Source: Flavobacterium sp. Leaf82
GTDB taxonomy: Bacteria; Bacteroidota; Bacteroidia; Flavobacteriales; Flavobacteriaceae
Direction: 5' to 3'
Assembly: GCF_001422725.1 (NCBI RefSeq)
Contig: NZ_LMMA01000035.1
Span: forward strand, 124,001 to 188,000
DNA length: 64,000 nt
The stretch's first letter is position 1. The number at the start of each line of letters is the position of its first letter. Below are positions 34,094-43,706 of the stretch, piece after piece. The position numbers and the translations under genes were made by a program. The notes below the pieces were generated by a model, which had not been told where the DNA came from, did no database searches, and worked only from the letters and a program-made list of their open reading frames with translations.

Positions 34094-35563
34094 ATGAACC
34101 AACCACCAGAAGCAATTATCAGCCAAAACAAGAAATCTACCGGAAGCTATCGATGGAGTATTTGCGCATTATTATTTTTTGCAACAACTATTAATTACTT
34201 AGACAGACAGGTTCTTTCCTTGACATGGAGTGATTTTATTGCGCCTGAATTTCATTGGACAAATAATGATTACGGAAATATTACAGCATTATTCTCTATT
34301 TTTTATGCTGTTTCTTTATTGTTTGCGGGTCGATTTGTAGATTGGTTAGATACTAAAAAAGGGTTTCTTTGGGCGATTGGTATATGGTCTTTGGGAGCTT
34401 GTCTGCATGCATTTTGTGGTATTGCAACAGCCGGAATCATTACAGGAAACTGGTTTGTAGGTTTTGAAGGTGCAAAAGATGCCATTGATTTGGTACAAGA
34501 TACAGGAATGGTAATTAATGTAAGTGTTACATTATTCATTTTTGCCCGTTTTGTTCTGGCAGTAGGTGAGGCAGGAAATTTTCCAGCAGCGATTAAAACA
34601 ACTGCAGAATATTTTCCTAAAAAAGACAGAGCATTTTCTACCAGTATTTTTAATGCAGGTGCAACTGTAGGAGCTTTAGCAGCACCAATATCGATTCCGT
34701 TTATTGCAAAATCTTTTGGCTGGGAAATGTCCTTTATTATCATTGGAGCTTTAGGTTTTGTCTGGATGGGATTTTGGATTTTTATGTATGACAAACCAGA
34801 AAGACACCCAAGAGTTAGTCCTGAAGAATTAGAATATATTCGACAAGATGATGTTGCAGATAGTAAGTTAGTAGGTTATGTGCCTGAAACTACGACTAAA
34901 GTATCATTTGTAGATTGCTTTAAATACAAACAAACGTGGGCTTTTGCTTTCGGTAAATTTATGACAGACGGTGTTTGGTGGTTCTTTTTATTCTGGACTC
35001 CGGCTTATTTAAGTTCTGTTTACGGCATGGATTCTACGCAAGCCGCCTTGCCATTGTTTGTTTTATATATGATTACATTACTTTCTATAATTGGAGGCTG
35101 GCTTCCAACTTATTTTGTAGAGAAAAAAGGAATGAATCCTTACGAAGGAAGAATGAGAGCAATGTTAATTTTTGCGTTTTTTCCGTTATTAGCCTTAATA
35201 GCACAGCCTTTAGGATATATTAGTTACTGGATTCCGGTAATTATTATTGGTATTGCAGGAGCAGCACACCAATCCTGGTCAGCAAATATTTTTACAACCG
35301 TTGGAGATATGTTTCCTAAAAAAGCAATTGCAACAATTACAGGAATTGGTGGTCTTGCCGGAGGTGTAGGTTCTACTATAATCAACAAAGGTTCCGGAGT
35401 TTTATTTGATCATGCTAAAGAAACAAATATGTCATTTATGGGCTTTCATGGAATTGAAGCCGGATATTTTATCATTTTCTCAATCTGTGCCGTTTGTTAT
35501 TTAACAGGCTGGATCGTAATGAAAACATTAGTGCCAAAATACAGTCCAATTACTAATCTTTAA
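34094..35563 (+). CDS. MFS transporter, hexuronate (ExuT-like) family
   Basis: A 489-residue, 12-helix major facilitator transporter. The ATG at 34094 is chosen since it gives the family start MNQPPEAIISQNKKSTGSYRWSICALLFFATTINYLDRQVLSL; an upstream ATG at 34013 adds an untypical leader. The motif GEAGNFPAAIKTTAEYFPKKDRA in the first half and AHQSWSANIFTTVGDMFPKKA in the second are typical of ExuT/anion:cation symporters for galacturonate and glucuronate. A loop insertion near residues 105-135 is longer than in the next, paralogous transporter. It is the first gene of the catabolic cluster, driven by the operator-bearing promoter just upstream. Confidence 0.88.
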   Translation: MNQPPEAIISQNKKSTGSYRWSICALLFFATTINYLDRQVLSLTWSDFIAPEFHWTNNDYGNITALFSIFYAVSLLFAGRFVDWLDTKKGFLWAIGIWSLGACLHAFCGIATAGIITGNWFVGFEGAKDAIDLVQDTGMVINVSVTLFIFARFVLAVGEAGNFPAAIKTTAEYFPKKDRAFSTSIFNAGATVGALAAPISIPFIAKSFGWEMSFIIIGALGFVWMGFWIFMYDKPERHPRVSPEELEYIRQDDVADSKLVGYVPETTTKVSFVDCFKYKQTWAFAFGKFMTDGVWWFFLFWTPAYLSSVYGMDSTQAALPLFVLYMITLLSIIGGWLPTYFVEKKGMNPYEGRMRAMLIFAFFPLLALIAQPLGYISYWIPVIIIGIAGAAHQSWSANIFTTVGDMFPKKAIATITGIGGLAGGVGSTIINKGSGVLFDHAKETNMSFMGFHGIEAGYFIIFSICAVCYLTGWIVMKTLVPKYSPITNL

Positions 35564-35620
35564 TACTATAATGCAATAATACCACCAACTGACTAACCCA
35601 ACCAAAAACCAACCAACATC

Positions 35621-36937
35621 ATGAATCAAGCTAATGCAGCAATCGGTAAATACCGCTGGACTATTTGTAGTTTAGTATTTTTTGCAACCACTGTTAATTA
35701 TCTGGATCGAAATGTAATAAGTTACCTGCGTCCTTTTTTAGCAGAAGCTTTTCACTGGACTCCGGAACAGGAAGTGATTGATTATTCGAATATTGAGTTG
35801 GCTTTTAAAATTGCGTACGCAATGGGAATGCTTGTTGCTGGTGGAATTATAGATAAATTAGGAACAAAATTAGGGTATGCAATTGCAACCGGATTGTGGA
35901 GTTTGGCTGCTATTGGTCACGCATTTGCAACCGGAACGGGAGGTTTTTTAATAGCGCGTGTATTTTTAGGAATTACGGAAGCCGGAAATTTTCCTGCAGC
36001 GATAAAAGCAACAGCCGAATGGTTTCCGCAAAAAGAAAGAGCCTTGGCAACCGGAATTTTTAATTCAGGAAGTAATATCGGAGCCATTATTGTGCCGTTA
36101 TCTGTTCCTTTTATAGCAGAAAATTACGGCTGGCAATGGGCTTTTATACTTACCGGAATCGTTGGTTTTGTATGGCTGGCTTTATGGTTTCTTTTTTATG
36201 AAGTACCTCAAAAGCAAAAACGTTTGTCTCAGGCAGAACTCGAATATATTACAGCTGATCAGGTTATAACAGAAGAAGTTGAAGATACTGAAAAAGTCTC
36301 CTGGTTAAAATTGCTTTCATTTCGTCAAACCTGGGCATTTGCTATTGGTAAATTATTGACAGATCCGGTTTGGTGGTTTTATTTGTTCTGGTTGCCGGAT
36401 TTCTTAATGAAACAATATAAATTGACGGCTACAGAAATTATCTGGCCTTGTGCGTTGGTTTATGTAATAGGAAGTGTGGGAAGTATTGGCGGAGGCTGGT
36501 TGCCATTAAAACTAATTAATAACAATTGGCCGGCTTATAAAGCCCGTAAAACAAGTATGTTGCTTTATGCATTTGCGGTTTTACCGGTTTTATTTTCTCA
36601 ATATTTAGGAACAATAAATATGTGGTGGGCAATTTTAGTTATTGGTTTTGCGGTTTCTGCGCATCAGGCGTGGAGCGCTAATATTTTTACAACAGTGTCT
36701 GATATGTTTCCTAAAAAAGCCACTGCATCCGTAACGGGAATTGGCGGAATGTTTGGTGCACTTGGAGGAATCTTATTGACCTTGGTGGTTCAAAAAAATA
36801 TGTTTGTTTATTATACCAGGATAGGTAAAATAGAAACAGGATATTTTATTATGTTTTGCATTTGCGGAGCAGCTTATTTACTGGCATGGCTCATCATGCA
36901 TATTTTAGTTCCAAGAATGAAAAAGGTAGAATTGTAA
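35621..36937 (+). CDS. MFS transporter, hexuronate (ExuT-like) family, second copy
   Basis: A 438-residue, 12-helix transporter closely related to its neighbour (GKYRWTICSLVFFATTVNYLDRNVISYL; EAGNFPAAIKATAEWFPQKERA; AHQAWSANIFTTVSDMFPKKA). It lacks the loop insertion of the first copy and has the normal ExuT length. It lies 57 bp after the first transporter, probably in the same transcript. The two may divide galacturonate and unsaturated or keto-uronates between them. Expected to work at the inner membrane by proton symport. Confidence 0.9.
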   Translation: MNQANAAIGKYRWTICSLVFFATTVNYLDRNVISYLRPFLAEAFHWTPEQEVIDYSNIELAFKIAYAMGMLVAGGIIDKLGTKLGYAIATGLWSLAAIGHAFATGTGGFLIARVFLGITEAGNFPAAIKATAEWFPQKERALATGIFNSGSNIGAIIVPLSVPFIAENYGWQWAFILTGIVGFVWLALWFLFYEVPQKQKRLSQAELEYITADQVITEEVEDTEKVSWLKLLSFRQTWAFAIGKLLTDPVWWFYLFWLPDFLMKQYKLTATEIIWPCALVYVIGSVGSIGGGWLPLKLINNNWPAYKARKTSMLLYAFAVLPVLFSQYLGTINMWWAILVIGFAVSAHQAWSANIFTTVSDMFPKKATASVTGIGGMFGALGGILLTLVVQKNMFVYYTRIGKIETGYFIMFCICGAAYLLAWLIMHILVPRMKKVEL

Positions 36938-36976
36938 ACTTTATATCTTAAAAATAAAATAAATTTTGGTTTCAAT

Positions 36977-37021
36977 TATGGTTTTTAAAGATAAAAATCT
37001 AATTTTGTGCAATCGATTACA
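36977..37021 (+). promoter_or_regulatory. Promoter plus LacI-type operator upstream of kduI
   Basis: TAATTTTG (37000-37007) fits TAnnTTTG, with TATG 19 nt before it as a weak -33. TGCAATCGATTACA (37008-37021) follows with no gap, the same geometry as at 33972 and 46897. Confidence 0.72.
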
Positions 37022-37035
37022 TTAAATTAAAAATT

Positions 37036-37875
37036 ATGACAAAATATAGTTCAAGATACGCGTCAAGCCCCGAAGCAGTAAAAAAATATGATACTCAGGA
37101 ATTACGAAATGAATTCTTAATTGATGATTTAATGCAAGAGGATGAGATTGTATTAACGTACTCTCATTATGACAGATACATTGCAGGATCTGCAGTTCCG
37201 GTAAAAGGAGATTTAAAATTAGAAAGTATTGATCCGCTTAAAGCACCTTATTTTTTAGAAAGAAGAGAAATAGGAATTATCAACGTTGGAGGAAGCGGTT
37301 CTGTAGTTGTTGAAGGAACTGTTTATCAACTTGGATTTAAAGATGCTTTGTATATCGGAAGCGGTAATAAAGAAGTAATTTTTAAAAGCGATGACAGTAG
37401 TAATCCGGCTAAATATTATATCAACTCTGCACCGGCACACACTACTTACCCAACGGTAAAAGTGAGTCTTGCAGAAGCAAATAAATTAGAATTGGGTACA
37501 GTAGAAACAGCCAATCACCGTACGGTAAACCAAATGATTATTGGAAGTGTTGTAACTACTTGCCAATTGCAAATGGGAATGACGGAATTAAGAACCGGAA
37601 GTGTCTGGAATACTATGCCGGCTCACGTACACGATCGTCGTATGGAAGTTTATTTCTATTTGGACATTCCGGAAAATCAGGCCGTTTGCCATTTTATGGG
37701 ACAACCGCAAGAGACAAGACATATCTGGATGAACAATCATCAGGCAGTTATTTCGCCGCCATGGTCGATTCACTCAGGTTCAGGAACCAGTAATTATACT
37801 TTTATCTGGGGAATGGCTGGAGAGAATTTAGATTACGGAGATATGGATGTTTGTAAAATCACAGATTTAAGATAA
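37036..37875 (+). CDS. kduI: 5-dehydro-4-deoxy-D-glucuronate isomerase
   Basis: A 279-residue cupin enzyme, the standard KduI length. It isomerises 5-keto-4-deoxyuronate (DKI), the spontaneous form of unsaturated galacturonate, to 2,5-diketo-3-deoxygluconate. The zinc ligands are visible as H197, H199 and E204 in MPAHVHDRRMEVYFY, and H246 in PPWSIHSG. It starts a run of catabolic genes (kduD 5 bp downstream) and has its own operator-bearing promoter. It receives the products of the three GH105 enzymes encoded further along the locus. Confidence 0.96.
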   Translation: MTKYSSRYASSPEAVKKYDTQELRNEFLIDDLMQEDEIVLTYSHYDRYIAGSAVPVKGDLKLESIDPLKAPYFLERREIGIINVGGSGSVVVEGTVYQLGFKDALYIGSGNKEVIFKSDDSSNPAKYYINSAPAHTTYPTVKVSLAEANKLELGTVETANHRTVNQMIIGSVVTTCQLQMGMTELRTGSVWNTMPAHVHDRRMEVYFYLDIPENQAVCHFMGQPQETRHIWMNNHQAVISPPWSIHSGSGTSNYTFIWGMAGENLDYGDMDVCKITDLR

Positions 37876-37880
37876 GAACC

Positions 37881-38672
37881 ATGACAAACTTATTTGATAT
37901 AAAAGGAAAAATTGCCCTGATTACAGGAAGTACACACGGACTGGGAATGGCAATGGCAAAAGGATTAGGTCAGGCGGGAGCAACAATTGTTGTAAACGGA
38001 AACTCTTCTCAACAAAAAATAGATGATGCCGTAGCTGAACTTAAAAGCGAAGGAATCAATGCTGTTGGTTATAAATTTAATGTAACTGATGAACAGGAAG
38101 TTATTGCTGCTGTAAAGAAAATTGAAAGTGAAGTAGGACCAATTGCAATCTTGATTAACAACGCAGGAATCATTAAGAGAATTCCGTTAATCGAAATGGA
38201 AGTTGCTGATTTCAAAGAAGTAATTGATATTGATCTTGTTTCTCCTTTTATTGTTTCTAAGCACGTTGCAAAAGGAATGATCGAAAGAAGACAAGGAAAA
38301 ATAATCAACATTTGCTCGATGATGAGCGAATTAGGCCGTAATACAGTTGGTGCTTATGCTGCTGCAAAAGGCGGATTGAAGATGCTGACTAAAAATATGG
38401 CGACAGAATGGGCAAAATATAATGTTCAGATCAACGGAATTGGACCTGGTTATTTTGCTACAGAACAAACAAAACCTATTCGTGTAGACGGACATCCGTT
38501 TAATGATTTTATCATTAGCCGTACTCCGGCTGCAAAATGGGGAGATCCGGGCGATTTAGCCGGAGCAGCAATATTTTTATCTTCAAAAGCAAGTGATTTT
38601 GTTAATGGTCATATTTTATATGTAGATGGAGGAATCCTGGCTACAATTGGTAAACCATCAAACGAAGAATAA
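37881..38672 (+). CDS. kduD: 2-dehydro-3-deoxy-D-gluconate 5-dehydrogenase (SDR)
   Basis: A 263-residue SDR with TGSTHGLG at 15-22, NNAG near 91-94 and catalytic Y159-x3-K163 (YAAAK). It reduces 2,5-diketo-3-deoxygluconate to KDG, the step after KduI. The pairing with kduI (5-bp gap) supports KduD over the closely similar gluconate 5-dehydrogenases. It is cytoplasmic and co-transcribed with kduI and uxaC. Confidence 0.9.
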   Translation: MTNLFDIKGKIALITGSTHGLGMAMAKGLGQAGATIVVNGNSSQQKIDDAVAELKSEGINAVGYKFNVTDEQEVIAAVKKIESEVGPIAILINNAGIIKRIPLIEMEVADFKEVIDIDLVSPFIVSKHVAKGMIERRQGKIINICSMMSELGRNTVGAYAAAKGGLKMLTKNMATEWAKYNVQINGIGPGYFATEQTKPIRVDGHPFNDFIISRTPAAKWGDPGDLAGAAIFLSSKASDFVNGHILYVDGGILATIGKPSNEE

Positions 38673-38693
38673 TTCTCAATTATATAAAAAGAC

Positions 38694-40100
38694 ATGAGCG
38701 CAAATCAAACATTCATAAACGATAACTTTTTACTTGAAAATAAATTCGCTGAAGAGTTATACCACAATTACTCAAAAAATCAACCTATAATAGATTACCA
38801 CAATCACCTTAACCCGCAGTTTATTGCCGAAGATAAAATTTTTGACAATATTACTCAGGTTTGGATAAACGGAGATCACTACAAATGGCGTGCAATGCGT
38901 ACATTGGGAATCAACGAGCAATTTGTTACAGGAAACGGTTCAGATAAAGATAAGTTTATTAACTGGGCAAAAACGGTTCCGTATACGATGCGTAATCCAT
39001 TATACCACTGGACGCACTTAGAATTAGCGCGTTATTTTGATATCTATGATTTACTAAATGAAAAATCAGCAGAAAAAATTTATATCGAAACTACTGAGAA
39101 AATTAATTCTCAGGCTTACAGCACACAAAACCTGCTTAAAAAAGTAAACGCTGAATTGGTTTGTACTACAGAAGATCCGATTGATAGTTTGGAGTTTCAC
39201 CAGAAACTGACAAAAAATCCTATTGGAACTAAAATGAGTACGGCTTTCAGACCTGATAAAGCTATCCTGATTTCTAATGATGGATATAATGCATATCTGG
39301 ACACATTAGGGGATGTGTCCGGAGTTGCAATTAATACGTATGCAGATTTATGCAGCGCATTAAAAAACAGAATTGAATTCTTTAATCAAAATGGTTGCAA
39401 ATTAAGTGATCACGGTTTAGACCAGATTTACTTTGAAGAATTTACAGAAAGTGAAGTAAATGGAATCTTCAAAAAGAAAAGAGAAAACGGAATTATTACT
39501 CCTGAAGAAGCGTTGAAATTTCAAAGTGCTATATTGTTATTCTTATCTGAAACGTATCATCAGTTTGGCTGGGTACAACAATTTCATTTAGGAGCTTTAC
39601 GTAACAATAATGCTCGTATGCACAGGATTTTAGGACCGGATACAGGTTGGGATTCTATTGGAGATTATCCGCAGGCGCAAAAATTATCAAGCTTTTTAAA
39701 TGCTTTGGATAGTAAAGATAAATTGACTAAAACGATAATTTATAACTTAAATCCTGCTGATAACGAAGTAATGGCAACGATGATTGGAAATTTCAATGAC
39801 GGAAGCGTTCGCGGTAAAGTTCAGTTTGGTTCTGGTTGGTGGTTTTTAGATCAGAAAGACGGAATGACTAAACAGTTAAATGCCTTGTCAAACATGGGAT
39901 TAATTAGCTGTTTCGTAGGAATGTTGACGGATTCAAGAAGCTTTCTGTCTTTTCCAAGACACGAATATTTCAGACGTATTTTATGTAATCTTTTAGGAGA
40001 TGAAATCAAACGCGGAGAATTGCCAAACGATATGGAATGGATTGGGAAATTGGTTTCTGATATTTCTTATAACAACGCAAAGGAGTATTTCAAGTTTTAG
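38694..40100 (+). CDS. uxaC: Glucuronate (uronate) isomerase
   Basis: A 468-residue amidohydrolase-fold isomerase, the family length. It opens with FINDNFLLENKFAEELYHNYSKNQPIIDYHNHLNP, where HxH is the metal motif at the start of the barrel. Further on are CTTEDPIDSLEFHQ and GSGWWFLDQKDGMTKQLNALSNMGLISCFVGMLTDSRSFLSFPRHEYFRR, the UxaC C-terminal signature. It converts galacturonate to tagaturonate and glucuronate to fructuronate. It lies 21 bp after kduD. A 215-bp purine-rich gap separates it from kdgK. Confidence 0.97.
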   Translation: MSANQTFINDNFLLENKFAEELYHNYSKNQPIIDYHNHLNPQFIAEDKIFDNITQVWINGDHYKWRAMRTLGINEQFVTGNGSDKDKFINWAKTVPYTMRNPLYHWTHLELARYFDIYDLLNEKSAEKIYIETTEKINSQAYSTQNLLKKVNAELVCTTEDPIDSLEFHQKLTKNPIGTKMSTAFRPDKAILISNDGYNAYLDTLGDVSGVAINTYADLCSALKNRIEFFNQNGCKLSDHGLDQIYFEEFTESEVNGIFKKKRENGIITPEEALKFQSAILLFLSETYHQFGWVQQFHLGALRNNNARMHRILGPDTGWDSIGDYPQAQKLSSFLNALDSKDKLTKTIIYNLNPADNEVMATMIGNFNDGSVRGKVQFGSGWWFLDQKDGMTKQLNALSNMGLISCFVGMLTDSRSFLSFPRHEYFRRILCNLLGDEIKRGELPNDMEWIGKLVSDISYNNAKEYFKF

Positions 40101-40180
40101 TTAAGAGGAAAGAGTAAAGAAGAAAGAGTAAAGAAGAAAGAGTCAAGAACATAGAATAAAGAGGAAAGAAGAGAGAGTTT
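40101..40180 (+). repeat. Purine-rich repeated tract after uxaC
   Basis: Imperfect repeats of AGAAAGAGTAAAGA (GA-only apart from occasional T) directly follow the stop codon. Similar tracts follow the genes ending at 55244 and 60728. No terminator is seen. Confidence 0.55.
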
Positions 40181-40315
40181 TAGCATTAAGGCTTACAATC
40201 TTTTTAATCATTAGAATCTGTGGCAAAAAAAAATCATTAATATATTGAGCTTAATTTTTCTTAATTTCTTAATGGTAAAAAAAGAAAATTTTACTGGTAA
40301 ATACAATAAAATAAT

Positions 40316-41338
40316 ATGAGTAAAGTAGTTGCATTCGGCGAAATTATGCTGCGTTTATCAACAGAAAGACACTTACGTTTTTCGCAATCTACAGCATTTG
40401 GTGCTACGTATGGAGGCGGAGAATTTAACGTATGTGTTTCTTTAGCAAATTATGGTTTAGATGCTGAATTTGTTACCAGATTACCGGAGAATGAAATTGG
40501 TTTTTCTGCATTAAGAGAAATCCGAAAAATGAATGTAGAATCCAAAAGCATTGTTTACGGAGGAGAACGTTTAGGAATTTATTTTCTGGAAACTGGCGCA
40601 GGAACACGAGGAAGTAATGTTGTGTATGATCGTGCACATAGTTCGATGGCAACGATTCAAAAAGGTACAATTAACTGGGAAAAAGTATTAGAAGGTGCAA
40701 CTTGGTTTCATTGGAGCGGAATTACGCCGGCTATTTCTCAAAGTGCTGCCGAAGCCTGTTTAGAAGCTATTAAAGCAGCTCATAAACTGGGAATTACAAT
40801 TTCATGTGATTTAAATTACAGATCAAAATTGTGGCAATATGGTAAAACTCCAAGCGATGTTATGCCGGAAATGTTATCGTACAGCAATGTTATTTTAGGA
40901 GATATCGACACCGCTTATTTTATGTTAGGAATTGCGAAAGTGAATCCGAATTATCAGGATGAAAAATCGCTTCCAACATTATATACAAAATTGTTTGATT
41001 TGATTCCGAATTTAAAAACGGTAGCAACAACTTTACGTTATTCTGTAAGTGCATCGCACCAAAGAATTGGAGGTATTTTATTTGACGGAAAAGCGATTTA
41101 TCAGGCAGCTGTAAAAGAAGTTACTCCGGTCGTAGATCGAGTAGGAAGTGGTGATGCATTTATGGGAGGATTAATTTACGGTTTACAGCAATACGAAAAT
41201 AATAACCAGAGAGCACTTGATTTTGCAGTTGCAGCTTGTTGTTTAAAACATACAATTGCAGGAGATTATAATCTGGTTACTTTAAAAGAAGTTGAAAATA
41301 TGATTGATGGTGATGGTTCTGCATTAGTATCAAGATAA
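40316..41338 (+). CDS. kdgK: 2-keto-3-deoxygluconate kinase (PfkB family)
   Basis: A 340-residue ribokinase-fold sugar kinase. It opens VVAFGEIMLRLSTERHLRFSQS with the GGGEFNVCVSLANYG substrate motif. The catalytic VDRVGSGDAFMGG motif places the base at D280. It phosphorylates KDG to KDPG, joining the UxaA and KduD branches. It is 10 bp upstream of the aldolase gene, so the two final steps are co-expressed. Confidence 0.94.
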   Translation: MSKVVAFGEIMLRLSTERHLRFSQSTAFGATYGGGEFNVCVSLANYGLDAEFVTRLPENEIGFSALREIRKMNVESKSIVYGGERLGIYFLETGAGTRGSNVVYDRAHSSMATIQKGTINWEKVLEGATWFHWSGITPAISQSAAEACLEAIKAAHKLGITISCDLNYRSKLWQYGKTPSDVMPEMLSYSNVILGDIDTAYFMLGIAKVNPNYQDEKSLPTLYTKLFDLIPNLKTVATTLRYSVSASHQRIGGILFDGKAIYQAAVKEVTPVVDRVGSGDAFMGGLIYGLQQYENNNQRALDFAVAACCLKHTIAGDYNLVTLKEVENMIDGDGSALVSR

Positions 41339-41348
41339 TTTATATAAA

Positions 41349-42020
41349 ATGGCAAAATATTCAAGAATTGAAGTGGCATTACAAATGAAAGAAAACGGTA
41401 TGGTTCCGTTGTTTTTTCATTCAGATTTAGAAATTAGTAAAAAGGTGTTAAAAGCTTGTTACGATGGTGGTTCCAGATTAATGGAGTTTACAAGCAGAGG
41501 TGATTTTGCCCATGAAGTTTTTGGTGCATTAAACAAATATGCTCTGGCAGAATTACCCGGAATGATGTTGGGTGTAGGTTCTATTACAGATGCTGCCGCG
41601 GCTTCATTATACATGAGTTTAGGAGCTAATTTTATTGTAACTCCTGTTTTTAGAGAAGATATTGCAATAGCTTGTAATCGTCGTAAAGTACTGTGGTCAC
41701 CAGGTTGCGGAACTCTTACAGAGATTGCAAGAGCAGAAGAATTAGGATGCGAGATTGTGAAATTATTTCCTGCAGATATTTATGGACCCGAATTTATAAA
41801 AGCAATAAAAGGTCCTTGCCCGTGGACGAATATCATGCCAACAGGAGGTGTTTATCCAACGGTAGAAAGTCTGACTTCATGGATCAATGCAGGTGCAACT
41901 TGTGTAGGTATTGGTTCACAGTTAATCTCTAAGGATATACTGGACAATCAGGATTTTGAAGGTTTAAAAACGAAAGTAAGTCAGGTTCTTGACATTATAA
42001 AAAATATTAGAAATAAATAA
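41349..42020 (+). CDS. kdgA: KDPG / 4-hydroxy-2-oxoglutarate aldolase
   Basis: A 223-residue class I aldolase of the Eda family. The acid/base E46 (LMEFTSRG) and the Schiff-base K138 (EIVKLFPADIYGPEFIKAIKGPCPW) are in place, followed by the phosphate-binding MPTGGV. It cleaves KDPG into pyruvate and glyceraldehyde-3-phosphate, the last step of the pathway. It is translationally close to kdgK (10 bp). A loose inverted repeat AAATAAGGA / TCCTTATTT spans its stop codon (42015-42046). Confidence 0.95.
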   Translation: MAKYSRIEVALQMKENGMVPLFFHSDLEISKKVLKACYDGGSRLMEFTSRGDFAHEVFGALNKYALAELPGMMLGVGSITDAAAASLYMSLGANFIVTPVFREDIAIACNRRKVLWSPGCGTLTEIARAEELGCEIVKLFPADIYGPEFIKAIKGPCPWTNIMPTGGVYPTVESLTSWINAGATCVGIGSQLISKDILDNQDFEGLKTKVSQVLDIIKNIRNK

Positions 42021-42240
42021 GGAGTAATCATGCCAATTCCTTATTTAAGATTGCGTTTTTTTTAGATTTTAGAAATTGTAATTGAGCATTACGCTTGCAA
42101 AATTAAACTTGTCATTCCTCACAGCAAGATTTATTTTCCTCACACAAGTGTAATGTTTCTTTTACAAGTTTAAAAAAGTTTCAAAAGGAAGAATAAGGTT
42201 TTTAATGTGATTATTTAGAACACTTTAAAGAAAATTTAAA

Positions 42241-43704
42241 ATGAAAAAATTAAATAGAATAAATACAGGATTAGAAAAGTTACAGCCAATTAAGGTAGTT
42301 CAGTTTGGAGAAGGTAACTTTTTAAGAGCTTTTGTTGATTATGCTTTTCACAAACTAAATAAAGAAGTTGATTTTAATGCCGGTATTGCAATAGTTCAGC
42401 CTTTAAAAGATGGTATGGTAAACCTGATTAATGAACAGGACGGTCTTTATACTTTGTTTATGAACGGAATTAAAAAAGGCGAGAAAATACAAGATATTGA
42501 GTTAATTACTAATATTGTAAAAACGATAAACCCATATACTGAATTTGCAAATTATTTGGCTTTAGCAAAAGAAGAAGAACTTCAGTTTATTGTTTCTAAT
42601 ACTACTGAAGCTGGAATTGAATTCATTGAAAGTGATACTCCGGACATGCAGCCGCCAGTGTCATTTCCTGCAAAGCTGACGGTTTTATTATATGAAAGAT
42701 TTAAACATTTTAATGGAGATGCTTCTAAAGCGGTAACAATCATTCCTTGTGAATTGATTGATTATAACTCAGAGACGCTAAAAAAATATATTTTGCAATA
42801 TTGCGATACATGGAAGTTAGAAGATGCATTTAAAACTTGGGTATCAGATGCTTGTACATATCACAGTACTTTGGTTGACAGAATTGTTCCTGGATATCCA
42901 AGAGCAGAAATTGAAGAATACAATAATAAATTAGATTATCAGGATAATTTAATTGTTGCTGCTGAACCTTTTTTCCTTTGGGCTATTGAAGGTGGAGACG
43001 CTTTAAAAGCAAAATTGCCTTTTCATAAAACACATTTGAATGTAAAAATCGTTGATGATATTCGTCCTTTCAAAATGATTAAAGTTCGTATTTTAAACGG
43101 TGCGCACACGGCAATGGTTCCTTTTTCACTTTTGTTTGGTAACAAATTAGTGATGGAAACGGTTAACGGAGATTTTACCGGAAAATTTGTAAATAGCGTT
43201 ATTAGTGAAATTAGTGAAACGCTGGATATGGACAAAAATGAAATTACAGCCTATACTGAAGAGGTAATGGATCGATTTAAAAATCCATTTATTAAACATG
43301 CACTTGCTGATATTGCATTAAATTCTGTCTCAAAATTCAAAGTAAGGGTTTTACCTAGTTTACTGGGATATTATAATGCTAACAAAAAATTGCCTGTTAA
43401 TTTGACTTTTTCATTAGCGAGTTTAATTCGTTTCTACAAAGGAACATGGAATGGTCAGAGTTTACCGGTAAAAGATGGTGAAGATATTGTTTCTTTCTTT
43501 GACGGACTTTGGAAATCTGATGATTATGAAAAAATAGCGAGACTTACTTTGCAAAATAAAAGTTTCTGGGATGAAGATTTAACGCTTATTCCGGGATTAA
43601 CAAAAGCAATTACTGTCGCATTAGAAGAAATTGATGCAAATGGTATAGAAAATGGTTTCGCCAATTTTCAAAAACAAATAAATACAACAACACAGAAAGC
43701 TTAG
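42241..43704 (+). CDS. uxaB: Tagaturonate reductase (altronate oxidoreductase)
   Basis: A 487-residue mannitol-dehydrogenase-type enzyme. It opens with the NAD-binding IKVVQFGEGNFLRAFVDYAFHKLN, then SNTTEAGIEF and the catalytic segment KMIKVRILNGAHTAMVPFSLLFGNKLVMETV, in which K, N and H of the K-x(n)-N-x2-H motif are visible. It reduces tagaturonate to altronate. It follows kdgA by 220 bp, which contain no gene, and uxaA starts 2 bp after its stop. UxuB (fructuronate reductase) is the alternative, but adjacency to uxaA favours UxaB. Confidence 0.92.
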   Translation: MKKLNRINTGLEKLQPIKVVQFGEGNFLRAFVDYAFHKLNKEVDFNAGIAIVQPLKDGMVNLINEQDGLYTLFMNGIKKGEKIQDIELITNIVKTINPYTEFANYLALAKEEELQFIVSNTTEAGIEFIESDTPDMQPPVSFPAKLTVLLYERFKHFNGDASKAVTIIPCELIDYNSETLKKYILQYCDTWKLEDAFKTWVSDACTYHSTLVDRIVPGYPRAEIEEYNNKLDYQDNLIVAAEPFFLWAIEGGDALKAKLPFHKTHLNVKIVDDIRPFKMIKVRILNGAHTAMVPFSLLFGNKLVMETVNGDFTGKFVNSVISEISETLDMDKNEITAYTEEVMDRFKNPFIKHALADIALNSVSKFKVRVLPSLLGYYNANKKLPVNLTFSLASLIRFYKGTWNGQSLPVKDGEDIVSFFDGLWKSDDYEKIARLTLQNKSFWDEDLTLIPGLTKAITVALEEIDANGIENGFANFQKQINTTTQKA

Positions 43705-43706
43705 TT

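Noticed and set aside
34303..34794. 163-codon open frame antisense to the first MFS transporter
   Set aside because: It lies entirely inside the transporter gene and its Lys/Pro/Ala-rich composition mirrors the hydrophobic helices on the coding strand.
42015..42046. Terminator at the kdgA stop (AAATAAGGA / TCCTTATTT)
   Set aside because: AT-rich stem, 14-nt loop and no immediate T run; too weak to call.
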